Shown here: positions 18,938 to 27,320 of the stretch, piece after piece
Layout: the number at the start of each line of letters is the position of its first letter
How positions within the stretch are numbered: the stretch's first letter is position 1
Origin: Staphylococcus pasteuri
GTDB lineage: Bacteria; Bacillota; Bacilli; Staphylococcales; Staphylococcaceae
Direction of reading: 5' to 3'
NCBI RefSeq assembly: GCF_003970495.1
Contig: NZ_RXWW01000041.1
Span: 5,515 to 39,193, forward strand
Length of the DNA: 33,679 bases
Notes under the pieces: generated by a model
Told to the model about the DNA's origin: nothing
What the model saw: the letters and a program-made list of their open reading frames with translations, nothing else
Database searches by the model: none
Translations under genes and position numbers: made by a program

Positions 18938-19324
18938 CTATGCCACAGCACTCATATAATGAATTAAATGACACTCTTTTTCAATAGTCATTTTTTCTTT
19001 TGTCTGTTCACTTATTTTAGTTTCTATTTGTGCATAATAAGCCTCAATATGATTTAAGTAATTTCTTAATGCTGCAATTTCATGATCATGTACTTCTTCT
19101 GCACATTGGATATTATATAAATCTGCTATATCTATATATTTATTTTCTAATGCTAAAGATATACTGTCAATTAACTTTTTGAGCTGTGCTCTCTTCCCAT
19201 TTAAATATGCTATATAACTTTCAATACTTTTTATTTTTTTATCTAGTTTCATTTTATATTCATCGATATTATATCTTAATGACGATTTAAAAATGTGATT
19301 TAAATAATTCTCCATATAATTCAT
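18938..19324 (-). CDS. vraU: VraU, first gene of the vra operon
   Basis: A 128-residue, mostly helical, charged protein with heptad-like patterns (IKSIESYIAYLNGKRAQLKKLIDSIS ... HIEAYYAQIETKISEQTKEKMTIEKE), suggesting a coiled coil. No membrane segment or catalytic motif is seen. By position it is VraU, the promoter-proximal gene of the vraU-vraT-vraS-vraR operon; its biochemical role is not established and it has been reported as less important for resistance than vraTSR (recalled). GAGGTGG stands four bases before the first ATG; a second in-frame ATG three codons later is a possible alternative start. VraT begins 14 bases after its stop. Confidence 0.85.
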   Translation of the reverse strand: MNYMENYLNHIFKSSLRYNIDEYKMKLDKKIKSIESYIAYLNGKRAQLKKLIDSISLALENKYIDIADLYNIQCAEEVHDHEIAALRNYLNHIEAYYAQIETKISEQTKEKMTIEKECHLIHYMSAVA

Positions 19325-19352
19325 AGAACCACCTCACCATTGATTAGGTTCT

Positions 19353-19422
19353 ATTATAAAACAATTCCGAAACCTTAAGTAATAGGCTCCGGAACCATAT
19401 CGTATTAGTCCTTTAGTCCTAG
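19353..19422 (-). promoter_or_regulatory. Promoter and candidate operator of vraU-vraT-vraS-vraR
   Basis: On the minus strand a perfect TATAAT (19353-19358) lies about 29 bases from the vraU start, with only a weak TACTTA in the -35 place, as expected for an activated promoter. Upstream lie two near-repeats, GGTTCCGGA and GGTTTCGGA, 22 bases apart, and a tandem GGACTAAAGGACTAAT motif (19404-19422) that contains ACTAA half-sites. VraR autoregulation is known in S. aureus; assigning these motifs to VraR is inference. Confidence 0.6.
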
Positions 19423-19474
19423 ATTAAATCATAATCATTTACTTTAATTATTTAAGGACTGTCTTAATTTTATA

Positions 19475-20245
<771 letters not shown>

Positions 20246-20395
20246 TTATATTTATATTCTATCTTATTATAGCAAAAATTTTTTGATATACTAAATATGA
20301 ATGCATTATAAAGTATTTATTTTGTTTGTATAAGAAAGAGAATTTGAAAAAGCGATCTACGTTTTAAAAATTCCCTTTTTAAGGGGGACAACAAC

Positions 20396-21382
20396 TTGAA
20401 TGAAAAATGGTATAAACATATTATTGGTGCACGTACAATTAAGACAGGCTTAGCAACCTTCTTTACTACTGTGTTTTGTATGTTATTAAACTTAACACCA
20501 ATTTTTGCCATATTAACAGCAATCGTAACCATAGAGCCTACTGCTAAAGCATCTATTAAAAAAGGCTATCGTCGTTTACCAGCTACAGTTATTGGAGCTT
20601 TATTTGCTGTTGTATTTACATTTATTTTTGGGGATCAATCACCGTTTGCATACGCCTGTAGTGCAACGTTTACGATATTGGCTTGTACTAAATTAAATCT
20701 ACAAGTTGGTACAACAGTTGCTGTTTTAACTTCAGTTGCTATGATACCTGGTATACATGAAGCTTATGTATTTAATTTCTTTTCACGTTTATTAACTGCT
20801 TTAATTGGACTTGTTACTGCAGGACTTGTAAATTTTATGATTTTACCGCCTAAATACTATAGTCAATTAGAAGATAATCTATATAGATCTGAAGATAAAA
20901 TGTATGACTTATTTAACCAACGTTGTCATGAGTTACTACTTGGACGATTTCAATCTGATAAAAGTAATAAAAAAATCATTCAAATTAGTAACTTAAACCA
21001 AAAAATTGACTTATTAACTGGATATCAACGTGATGAACTTACTTATCATCAAAATAAAGCCGAAGATTGGAAAAAGCTTAATAAACTAACTAGTAGGGCT
21101 TATACTAATAGATTATTAATGACACACCTAGCCAATATTATTTATTTACCTAAAGATGCCTATGTATTCTTTACTCCAGATGAAAAGTTAGCAATATTAA
21201 AAATAAGTACAAGTATTAGCCACATTCTATGTGATGGTACATTTAAGCGTGAACGTAAATCAGCTTCAACTTTAAAATCTTCAGTAAAACAACTTGAAGA
21301 ATTCGATCAGAATCAAATTAAAAGTCATCTTATATATGAAATTTTATTAATCTATAAAATATTAGATCATCGCTATGCGTAA
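20396..21382 (+). CDS. UPF0421 / aromatic acid exporter-like (FUSC) membrane protein
   Basis: A 328-residue protein of the UPF0421 (DUF939, FUSC-like aromatic acid exporter) family; the transported compound is unknown. The N-terminal half holds about five or six hydrophobic helices (roughly 15-45, 55-75, 78-95, 100-120, 125-150), and the C-terminal half is a cytosolic helical domain ending [15 protein letters not shown], very like the S. aureus homologue. The start is TTG at 20396-20398, giving MNEKWYKH, the family's usual start, seven bases after a strong AGGGGGA. That Shine-Dalgarno lies in one arm of a small hairpin (CCCTT / AAGGG, 20373-20385), which could limit translation. It is divergent from map and convergent with gatD. 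Confidence 0.88.
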   Translation: MNEKWYKHIIGARTIKTGLATFFTTVFCMLLNLTPIFAILTAIVTIEPTAKASIKKGYRRLPATVIGALFAVVFTFIFGDQSPFAYACSATFTILACTKLNLQVGTTVAVLTSVAMIPGIHEAYVFNFFSRLLTALIGLVTAGLVNFMILPPKYYSQLEDNLYRSEDKMYDLFNQRCHELLLGRFQSDKSNKKIIQISNLNQKIDLLTGYQRDELTYHQNKAEDWKKLNKLTSRAYTNRLLMTHLANIIYLPKDAYVFFTPDEKLAILKISTSISHILCDGTFKRERKSASTLKSSVKQLEEFDQNQIKSHLIYEILLIYKILDHRYA

Positions 21383-21429
21383 AAAATATTTTCAAATGAA
21401 AGAGACTGAGACATAAATCCTAGAAAAAT

Positions 21430-21470
21430 AGCCAGTCAATGAGTTTATCCAAAAAACTCATTGACTGGCT
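21430..21470. terminator. Strong 17-bp hairpin terminator after the UPF0421 gene
   Basis: AGCCAGTCAATGAGTTT (21430-21446) is perfectly complementary to 21454-21470, with a seven-base loop and a TCTTTATTTA tail on the plus strand; the minus side continues TATTTTTC. It follows the staphylococcal intergenic motif GAGACTGAGACATAAA (near 21403). Confidence 0.9.
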
Positions 21471-21494
21471 TCTTTATTTATAATACTTCGTATT

Positions 21495-21760
21495 ATCGGC
21501 TCGCTTTCTTAGGGGACAGCTTCAGCCTGTAGTCTTCAGCTTGTCCTGTTCCCTTAAGAGTCTCGCCAAAATACATCGAATTTATATGTAATTTTACATC
21601 AAAACACTTTAAAAAATAAGGCCCTTTCGTATAATTTAATAAACATCACTAAACTAAATTAACGAGGTGCCTTATGTATAAAGATTATAACATGACTCAA
21701 CTTACACTACCAATGGAAACTTCAGTTCTTATCCCCACAAATGATATGTCACGACATGTT
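21495..21760 (+). mobile_element. 5' remnant of an IS1272-like (IS1182 family) element
   Basis: The stretch after the terminator looks like the left end of an IS1272-type element common in coagulase-negative staphylococci: an imperfect dyad (GGCTCGC ... near 21498 and GAGTCTCGCC near 21560), AT-rich leader, then the transposase start at 21674. Homology stops at about 21760, eight bases before the gatD stop codon. No right end is present, so the element is dead. Identification is by memory of the transposase start and flanking leader. Confidence 0.65.
21674..21760 (+). pseudogene. Truncated IS1272-like transposase (first 29 codons)
   Basis: The ATG at 21674 after ACGAGGTGCC opens MYKDYNMTQLTLPMETSV ... 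DMSRHV, the N-terminus of IS1272-type transposases, which are about 500 residues or more. After codon 29 the frame runs into sequence antisense to the 3' end of gatD and stops at 21806-21808. The catalytic domain is absent, so only a fossil of the gene remains. The break point and the nearness to gatD suggest a deletion that removed the rest of the element. Confidence 0.75.
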
Positions 21761-21767
21761 TTAATAC

Positions 21768-22493
21768 TTATTTATTTTTGTTTGCACGATCAATTAAAAC
21801 TTGTTTAGCCGCTTCTTCTTCTGTGTTGTCTAATTGTTTTGGTTCAAATGGAATACCTTTTCTTTCACAGGCTTTCTCTAATAGGTAATCAGTGATTTCA
21901 TGATTTTTAGGTAAAATCGGGCCATGTAAATATGTTCCTAATAAGTTCTTATAATGAATACCTTCTTGTCGATCTGTATCATTATTACCGTATCCATGTG
22001 TCACATGTCCTAAAGTACCAAAATTATGGAATGTTCTACCGCCATGGTTTTCAAATCCTACAATTGTACCAAATGTATCACTTTCTATAATAATATCTCC
22101 AGTTAAGCGATTTTCTTTGGATTCAGTATAAAAGTCTAAAATGCCTAAACCATCAAGTTCTGTCCCATCAGGTGTAATATATTTCGTTCCTAAAAATTGA
22201 TAGCCACCACAAATTGTCAGACCTGGCATACCATCTTCAATTGCTTCTTTCAGTGGTGTTTTAATTTTACTTAATTGTTTCGTTGCTAGTGATTGTTCAC
22301 GATCACTTCCCCCACCGATAAAGAAGATATCACAGTCTTCAAATGTAACATTGTCTGTTTCATTGATTTCAACAACTTTAAGCTGAATATCACGTTTTTT
22401 AGCTCTCATTTTTAATGCGATAATATTACCTATATCGCTATATAAGTTTAATTTATCAGACATAAAATGATAAATTGTCAATTCATGCTTCAT
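21768..22493 (-). CDS. gatD: GatD, glutamine amidotransferase subunit of lipid II amidation
   Basis: Supplies ammonia from glutamine to MurT, which amidates the alpha-carboxyl of D-glutamate in lipid II, a step needed for efficient cross-linking and beta-lactam resistance in staphylococci. The 241-residue class I amidotransferase (CobB/CobQ-like) shows the nucleophile Cys95 in LTICGGYQF and His190 in [10 protein letters not shown], equivalent to Cys94 and His189 of S. aureus GatD; the one-residue shift comes from the start MKHEL rather than MHEL. It shares a base with the murT stop, so the pair is translationally coupled. The C-terminus ends RANKNK, a few residues shorter than the S. aureus protein as I recall it, and lies against the IS1272 remnant. 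Confidence 0.96.
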   Translation of the reverse strand: MKHELTIYHFMSDKLNLYSDIGNIIALKMRAKKRDIQLKVVEINETDNVTFEDCDIFFIGGGSDREQSLATKQLSKIKTPLKEAIEDGMPGLTICGGYQFLGTKYITPDGTELDGLGILDFYTESKENRLTGDIIIESDTFGTIVGFENHGGRTFHNFGTLGHVTHGYGNNDTDRQEGIHYKNLLGTYLHGPILPKNHEITDYLLEKACERKGIPFEPKQLDNTEEEAAKQVLIDRANKNK

Positions 22494-23806
22494 TATGATT
22501 GTCCTCCTTCAAAAGAACGATTCAATTGTTCTAGCATTGGTGATAATGAAGTATAGTTTGGAATGGCAACAGTAAATCCTGTGTAATCCATTGTTTTAGC
22601 AGTTGCTTTATAAATATCTCTTTCAAGTACTACTGGAACATCTACTTCTGCTAATTTCAATCTTAATTGTAATTCTTCAGCACGATTTCCTGTTACTATG
22701 ATAGCTTCTATATCTTGATTACTTAACTTCTCAAAATCAGCATCATATATCCAAGAAGTGTCTCGACCATCTGCAGCATTGTCATTTAAACTAATAACAT
22801 ACACTTTACGTCCTTCTAATTGTTCACCTACTGATAAGCTAGCATTCATTCCAGCTGGATTTTTCGCTAAATTAATCATTGCTTCTTTTTGGTTCAATGA
22901 GAAGTATTGCATACGTCCATTGTCAGAGGTATATGTTTCAAAACCTTTTTGAATAGATTCATCATTTAAACCAAGTTCTCTTAAAACAGTATATGCTGCT
23001 AGCGCATTATAAGCATTAAAATCCCCTGCTATTTTCATATTAAATGACGTTTCACCAATATTTAATTTAAGGAATGGTGAAGTTTCAAATGAAGTCACTT
23101 CATATTTAGGTTGTTCACGCTTAAATCCGCATTCACAATGATAATGACCGATTTGATTGTAATGGATATAATCGTATTCAAGTAAACGACCACAATTTGG
23201 ACAATATCTACTTTCGTTCATAGTACTTTGTTCAAATTCATGTGCGTGTGCTTTCATGCCATAATAAACACGTGTTTCACTAGCAATTTTAAGACGACTA
23301 ACAAACGGGTCATCGGCATTTAATAATAATTTGATACCTTTATCGCTAATTGATTTAGCAATATTGTTAACCATGATGTCTATTTCACCAAATCTGTCCA
23401 TTTGGTCTCTAAAGAAGTTGGTAAATACCATCATTGACGGCGTTACTTCTTTAAGTACTCGTGGTATTGATCCCTCATCTATTTCAATAATTGCAATTTT
23501 TGTTTGCTTTGTTGTTTGCATAATAAAGGCGGATGTAATTCCTGCTGCCATGTTCGCACCTTCATTGTTATGGATAATATCGATATGATTGGCTTTTAAT
23601 GTGTGTCCAATTAAGTTAGATGTCGTCGTTTTTCCGTTAGTACCACTAATAAATACAATATCATCTACTTGTTCGGCTAATTTTCTTAATATATTTTGAT
23701 CGACTCTACGTGCGATTTGACCTGGTAAGTCAGTTCCATTTTTACCCACGGCTCTACTTGCCTTACGCGCTAACTTCGCTAAATGGGTTGCAGTCCATTG
23801 TCTCAT
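22493..23806 (-). CDS. murT: MurT, lipid II isoglutaminyl synthase ATP-dependent subunit
   Basis: The Mur-ligase-like partner of GatD: it activates the D-glutamate carboxyl of lipid II with ATP for amidation. The 437-residue protein has the P-loop [11 protein letters not shown] (54-64), a Mur-ligase central domain with an inserted zinc ribbon (Cys202, Cys205, Cys224, Cys226), and the C-terminal DUF1727 domain with Asp349 in DGRDTSW, known to complete GatD's catalytic site. The ATG follows GGGAGG. Promoter sequence with an extended -10 lies just upstream, divergent from ftnA. Confidence 0.96.
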   Translation of the reverse strand: MRQWTATHLAKLARKASRAVGKNGTDLPGQIARRVDQNILRKLAEQVDDIVFISGTNGKTTTSNLIGHTLKANHIDIIHNNEGANMAAGITSAFIMQTTKQTKIAIIEIDEGSIPRVLKEVTPSMMVFTNFFRDQMDRFGEIDIMVNNIAKSISDKGIKLLLNADDPFVSRLKIASETRVYYGMKAHAHEFEQSTMNESRYCPNCGRLLEYDYIHYNQIGHYHCECGFKREQPKYEVTSFETSPFLKLNIGETSFNMKIAGDFNAYNALAAYTVLRELGLNDESIQKGFETYTSDNGRMQYFSLNQKEAMINLAKNPAGMNASLSVGEQLEGRKVYVISLNDNAADGRDTSWIYDADFEKLSNQDIEAIIVTGNRAEELQLRLKLAEVDVPVVLERDIYKATAKTMDYTGFTVAIPNYTSLSPMLEQLNRSFEGGQS

Positions 23807-23838
23807 TTGTTTCCTCCCTATTACTATTCACTCGCATA

Positions 23839-23847
23839 ATTATAACA
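23839..23847 (-). promoter_or_regulatory. Extended -10 promoter element of murT-gatD
   Basis: On the minus strand TGTTATAAT (23839-23847) matches the extended -10 consensus TGnTATAAT, about 33 bases upstream of the murT ATG. The -35 region is weak, which an extended -10 can offset. Confidence 0.6.
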
Positions 23848-23903
23848 CGCAGAGGGTATAACTAAAAAGATTCTCAATTAAAAAGATAAAAATGCACCCT
23901 AGA

Positions 23904-23947
23904 TTATAATAATTATTATTTACGAATGAGAATAAGTTTGTTATACT
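23904..23947 (+). promoter_or_regulatory. ftnA promoter with an abutting PerR box
   Basis: TTATAATAATTATTA (23904-23918) matches the PerR box consensus TTATAATnATTATAA at all but one position. It directly abuts a -35-like TTTACG (23919-23924), and TATACT (23942-23947) follows after 17 bases. PerR control of ftnA is known in S. aureus, so peroxide and iron/manganese control is expected here too. Confidence 0.75.
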
Positions 23948-24000
23948 CAGTTTAGTTAGTAAGGAAAGTAATTAAATTATTTAATATGAGGTGAATAAAA

Positions 24001-24501
24001 ATGTTAAACAAAGAACTTTTAGATGCATTAAATGAACAAATGAATCATGAGTATTTTGCTGCTCACGCATATATGGCGATGGCATCTTATTGCGATTCAG
24101 AATCATATGAAGGTTTCGCAAATTTCTACATTCAACAAGCAAAAGAAGAAAGATTCCATGGTAAAAAAATCTATGACTACATTAATGATCGTGGTGGTCA
24201 TGCTAAATTTACAGCATTACCAGCACCTAAAGTTGATTTCAATTCTATTTTAGAAACATTTAAAGATGGTTTAGCTCAAGAACAAGATGTTACAAAACGT
24301 TTCTATAATTTATCTGAAATTGCACATAGAGAAAAAGACTACGCTACTATTTCATTCTTAAATTGGTTCTTAGATGAACAAGTTGAAGAAGAATCAATGT
24401 TTGAAACACACATCGATTATTTAAATCGTATCGGCGACGATTGCAATACTTTATATCTTTATGAAAAAGAACTAGCAACACGTTCATTCGACGAAGAATA
24501 A
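24001..24501 (+). CDS. ftnA: Non-haem ferritin FtnA
   Basis: Stores iron as a 24-subunit cage after oxidising Fe(II) at a di-iron ferroxidase centre. The 166-residue protein has the ferritin residues in place: Glu17 in [11 protein letters not shown], the pair in [16 protein letters not shown] (Glu50 and His53), and the C-helix [15 protein letters not shown]. The ATG follows GAGGTG by eight bases. The upstream PerR box suggests derepression by peroxide, which links iron storage to protection against Fenton chemistry. It is transcribed alone, divergent from murT, and closed by a good terminator. Confidence 0.96.
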   Translation: MLNKELLDALNEQMNHEYFAAHAYMAMASYCDSESYEGFANFYIQQAKEERFHGKKIYDYINDRGGHAKFTALPAPKVDFNSILETFKDGLAQEQDVTKRFYNLSEIAHREKDYATISFLNWFLDEQVEEESMFETHIDYLNRIGDDCNTLYLYEKELATRSFDEE

Positions 24502-24556
24502 TACAATTAGGTTTTATTGAACTCTAAAAGTTATTTTTTAATAGTTGAATAATAAC

Positions 24557-24598
24557 TAAAAGGTTTGTTTCCTAACTTATTTAGGAGACAAACCTTTT
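24557..24598 (+). terminator. Terminator of ftnA
   Basis: AAAAGGTTTGTTTCCTAA pairs with TTAGGAGACAAACCTTTT around a short loop (one mismatch) and is followed by CTTTTTTG. It overlaps the last codons of the small minus-strand ORF at 24577-24687. Confidence 0.9.
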
Positions 24599-24687
24599 CT
24601 TTTTTGAGGAGGTTGTGGTGCTTTCCTTATTACTTCTTTAATTGGTTGTTCTACATAAGTGATATGTGTCATTTTGGTATAGACCAT
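24577..24687 (-). CDS. Candidate 36-residue basic, proline-containing small protein
   Basis: Between ftnA and the exonuclease gene, an ATG at 24685-24687 opens a 36-codon frame on the minus strand, MVYTKMTHITYVEQPIKEV then IRKAPQPPQKRKGLSPK. A good AAGGAT ribosome-binding site stands six bases upstream, which is why it is listed. The product is strongly basic at the C-terminus, with no membrane segment. I do not recognise the family. Its last seven codons fall inside the ftnA terminator, so stop-proximal sequence serves both strands, and the transcript would be antisense to the ftnA terminator. The rest of the gap 24502-24839 shows no other gene. It could be a chance ORF. Confidence 0.4.
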   Translation of the reverse strand: MVYTKMTHITYVEQPIKEVIRKAPQPPQKRKGLSPK

Positions 24688-24839
24688 CTATTCATCCTTA
24701 TCCTATTTTAATAAGTATTAACTCAGCTCAATCTCTAATTGAAAATATTTTTGTGAAATCTGATTTATTATGATTTATACTCATTTTGATGTAAAGTAAA
24801 TGATATTAGTCATGTATTAAAGGAGTTGTCATATACAAA

Positions 24840-25391
24840 ATGAAAAATGCATTTGTTGCGTTGGACTTTGAAACTGCTAACGGTAAACGTACCAGTATCT
24901 GTTCAGTAGGTATGGTCAAAGTCATTGATAATAAAATTACAGAATCATTCCATACATTAGTTAATCCAAATGATTACTTCTCAGAACAAAATATTAATGT
25001 TCATGGTATTCACCCTGAAGATGTAGTCTCTTCTCCTGATTTCGCTTATGTATATCCATATATGATGCAATTTATAGAGGAACTTCCCGTAGTTGCACAT
25101 AATGCAGCATTTGATATGAATGTATTGCATCAAAGTATTCAATCAATTGGTTTAGAAACACCCCATCTTACCTATTTCTGTTCATATCAATTGGCCAAAC
25201 GCACGGTTCAATCTCACCGATATGGATTGAAACATATGATGGATTTTTATAAGTTAGATTTTCACGGTCATCATGATGCATTAAATGATGCTAAAGCTTG
25301 TGCTATGATTACATTTCGATTATTAAAACACTATGATGATTTGTCTAGTATGTTAAATATTTATGGTAAAGATTTAAAAGATAAAGGCTAA
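24840..25391 (+). CDS. DnaQ-like 3'-5' exonuclease domain protein
   Basis: A 183-residue stand-alone DEDDh exonuclease of the DnaQ/epsilon type. ExoI is ALDFETANG (Asp9, Glu11), ExoII is VVAHNAAFDMNVL, and ExoIII is GHHDALNDAKACAM with the catalytic histidine. It may proofread or trim DNA or RNA ends; the natural substrate is not known. It lacks any polymerase or BRCT part. The AAAGGAG site is 14 bases from the ATG, longer than usual, and no nearer in-frame start exists. It is convergent with dinB and the two share a terminator that includes this gene's stop codon. Confidence 0.88.
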   Translation: MKNAFVALDFETANGKRTSICSVGMVKVIDNKITESFHTLVNPNDYFSEQNINVHGIHPEDVVSSPDFAYVYPYMMQFIEELPVVAHNAAFDMNVLHQSIQSIGLETPHLTYFCSYQLAKRTVQSHRYGLKHMMDFYKLDFHGHHDALNDAKACAMITFRLLKHYDDLSSMLNIYGKDLKDKG

Positions 25392-25424
25392 TAATGAAGT
25401 ATTTTACTTACATTACTAGCCTTT
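25383..25424. terminator. Convergent terminator between the exonuclease gene and dinB
   Basis: AAGGCTAATAATG pairs with CATTACTAGCCTT across about 15 bases; the plus-strand arm contains the exonuclease stop codon and the far arm ends at the dinB stop. Both sides are T-rich only moderately. Confidence 0.7.
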
Positions 25425-26493
25425 ATAAAAAGTCATATATTGTCATATTTCGATAAGCTGATTGCTCTAAATTTCCTACTGTTACACCAATTAATCGGAT
25501 TGGTATATCAGGATCTTTTAATTCTGTATAAAGCGTATAAGCAATATTATATATATCAGTCTCTGAATTAACTGGATCTCTTAGACTTGTCTGCTTTGAG
25601 AGTGTTTCATATTGGTATGTTTTAATTTTAACTGTCACCGTTTTTCCGGATTTTTGTAATTTATTAAGTCTCTCTGCTGTTTTCCCTGATAATTCCCAAA
25701 CCTTTCTCAAGATTTCATCATCATCATTTACGTCTGTTGCAAAAGTACGTTCAGTTCCAACTGACTTACGTATTCTTGTAGCTTTCACCTCATTGTAATC
25801 TATACCTCTTGCCTTATTATATAGACCTCGTCCTCTCTTACCAAATAAACGTATTAATTCAAACTCATCCTTATTATATAAATCTTGCCCTGTAAAGATA
25901 TTATTATTATGCATAACCTTTTCAGACGCTTTACCTACTCCTGGAAATTCCCCTATGTCCAAATTCATTAATATATCGTGAACGTTGTTATAATCTATCA
26001 CTGTAATACCATTGGGTTTATTCATACCACTTGCTAATTTAGCTAAAAATTTATTATAAGAAACTCCTGCTGAAGCAGTTAATTCTGTTTGTTCTAAAAT
26101 ATCTCTTCTAATGAAATTAGCAATTGTTGACGCAGGTAAATCCGGTCTAACTAGATGTGTTATATCTAAATACGCTTCATCTAATGACATAGGTTCAACT
26201 ATTTCAGTATAACTACGAAATATATCCATTATTTGTTTAGATGCTTCTCTATATGCATCAAATCTACTCGTAACATAATAACCATTCGGGCATAATTTAT
26301 GCGCTTGAGACATGGGCATAGCTGAATGTACACCGTATTTTCTTGCTTCATATGATGCTGTGGAAACCACACCCCTATTACTTGCTTTGCCACCGACGAT
26401 CACAGGTTTTCCTTTTAATTTTGGATTATCTCTCATTTCAACTTGTGCAAAAAAGTAATCCATATCAATGTGTATAATCCTTCTTTCTTCCAT
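25423..26493 (-). CDS. dinB: DNA polymerase IV (Y-family translesion polymerase)
   Basis: A 356-residue error-prone polymerase that bypasses lesions. Catalytic acids are Asp10 in [13 protein letters not shown] and Asp105-Glu106 in [12 protein letters not shown]; the steric-gate region (YFF) follows Asp10. The HhH thumb region [14 protein letters not shown] and the little-finger domain (about 240-345) are present, and the C-terminus is short with a possible clamp-binding end. The ATG is preceded by AAAGGCGGTG. Only half of an SOS box-like sequence (GAACG) was seen upstream, so LexA control is not supported by this sequence. Confidence 0.96.
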   Translation of the reverse strand: MEERRIIHIDMDYFFAQVEMRDNPKLKGKPVIVGGKASNRGVVSTASYEARKYGVHSAMPMSQAHKLCPNGYYVTSRFDAYREASKQIMDIFRSYTEIVEPMSLDEAYLDITHLVRPDLPASTIANFIRRDILEQTELTASAGVSYNKFLAKLASGMNKPNGITVIDYNNVHDILMNLDIGEFPGVGKASEKVMHNNNIFTGQDLYNKDEFELIRLFGKRGRGLYNKARGIDYNEVKATRIRKSVGTERTFATDVNDDDEILRKVWELSGKTAERLNKLQKSGKTVTVKIKTYQYETLSKQTSLRDPVNSETDIYNIAYTLYTELKDPDIPIRLIGVTVGNLEQSAYRNMTIYDFL

Positions 26494-26589
26494 GTATTCA
26501 CCGCCTTTCGTTCACTATTATCTATTACTCTCATTATAAATTGTAAGACAACATTTCACGAACTTCATGCTTTGTTTTACAAAACAAAA

Positions 26590-26620
26590 ATACCACCTCC
26601 TCAAATTAGAGGGGCGGTAT
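26590..26620 (-). terminator. Terminator of the DUF3267 gene
   Basis: On the minus strand ATACCGCCCCTC pairs with GAGGAGGTGGTAT, followed by TTTTTGTTTTG. It lies just past the stop at 26634 and separates that gene from dinB. Confidence 0.9.
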
Positions 26621-26633
26621 TATACCTTTTTCA

Positions 26634-27176
26634 TTATTCATGATGCATTTCATTAGGTTTATGTTGGTATAAATATAAACCTTCATCGTATTTTTGAATA
26701 TATTTAAATTTACTAGCAAGTGCAAGGGAAACTAATAAAATATCAAATACACAATAACCAACGTGAATACTAAACATAAATATTAATGATGAGTATGCAT
26801 ATGTGCTAATAAGTACTAACAATATAGAACTAATGATAATTAATGGAGCTAACATGATTATGCTAAATTGCCATCTATTAAAGCAACTTTCAGTATATTG
26901 CAATATCATTGTTCCCTTTTTATATTTCAATTGAGGCTTTTCACCTTTAGAAAATAAAATGAATAAAATATGATGTATAAATTCATGAACAATTAATAAA
27001 ATCACAAATCCCGCAAAACCATAAACTAGATTTAATAAAATATTTTGTTCTATAATATGAGTTATTTTGTAAGCCCATTTATATGTAAATAAAATAACAA
27101 ACATAACTAGTACTATTTGCATTAATACAAAACGACGTAAGTTTATTTTATCTGGAAACAAATCAATTTTATGCAC
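26634..27176 (-). CDS. DUF3267 membrane zincin-like protein
   Basis: A 180-residue membrane protein with about four helices (roughly 15-38, 45-70, 98-128, 130-155). The motif VHEFIHHILF contains HEFIH, a classic HExxH zinc site placed within a membrane helix, as in site-2-protease-like DUF3267 proteins. A third zinc ligand is not obvious. The frame is open to an ATG at 27209, but a GTG at 27174-27176 follows GGAGGG by six bases and gives MHKIDLFPDKIN, a more natural start; the GTG start is preferred. Substrate and function are unknown. It sits downstream of the methyltransferase on the same strand with a gap of about 145 bases that has a weak hairpin only. Confidence 0.75.
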   Translation of the reverse strand: MHKIDLFPDKINLRRFVLMQIVLVMFVILFTYKWAYKITHIIEQNILLNLVYGFAGFVILLIVHEFIHHILFILFSKGEKPQLKYKKGTMILQYTESCFNRWQFSIIMLAPLIIISSILLVLISTYAYSSLIFMFSIHVGYCVFDILLVSLALASKFKYIQKYDEGLYLYQHKPNEMHHE

Positions 27177-27320
27177 AACCAACCCTCCATTTATCTCTAA
27201 ATTTAACATTAGTATACAACGTTTAATAGCGATACTAAAGCTATTTTCAAGAAAGTAAGTTGCTTGTAATATAATTTTAATAATCGTCTTTATATAGCAA
27301 TCAACAATAGTTAAAACAGA

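Noticed and set aside
20317-20532. Minus-strand 71-residue frame opposite the start of the UPF0421 gene
   Set aside because: It is antisense to a well-supported gene with a strong Shine-Dalgarno and has no family resemblance; a shadow frame.
26494-26560. SOS box upstream of dinB
   Set aside because: Only a GAACG half-site is present; no matching GTTC half at the required distance.
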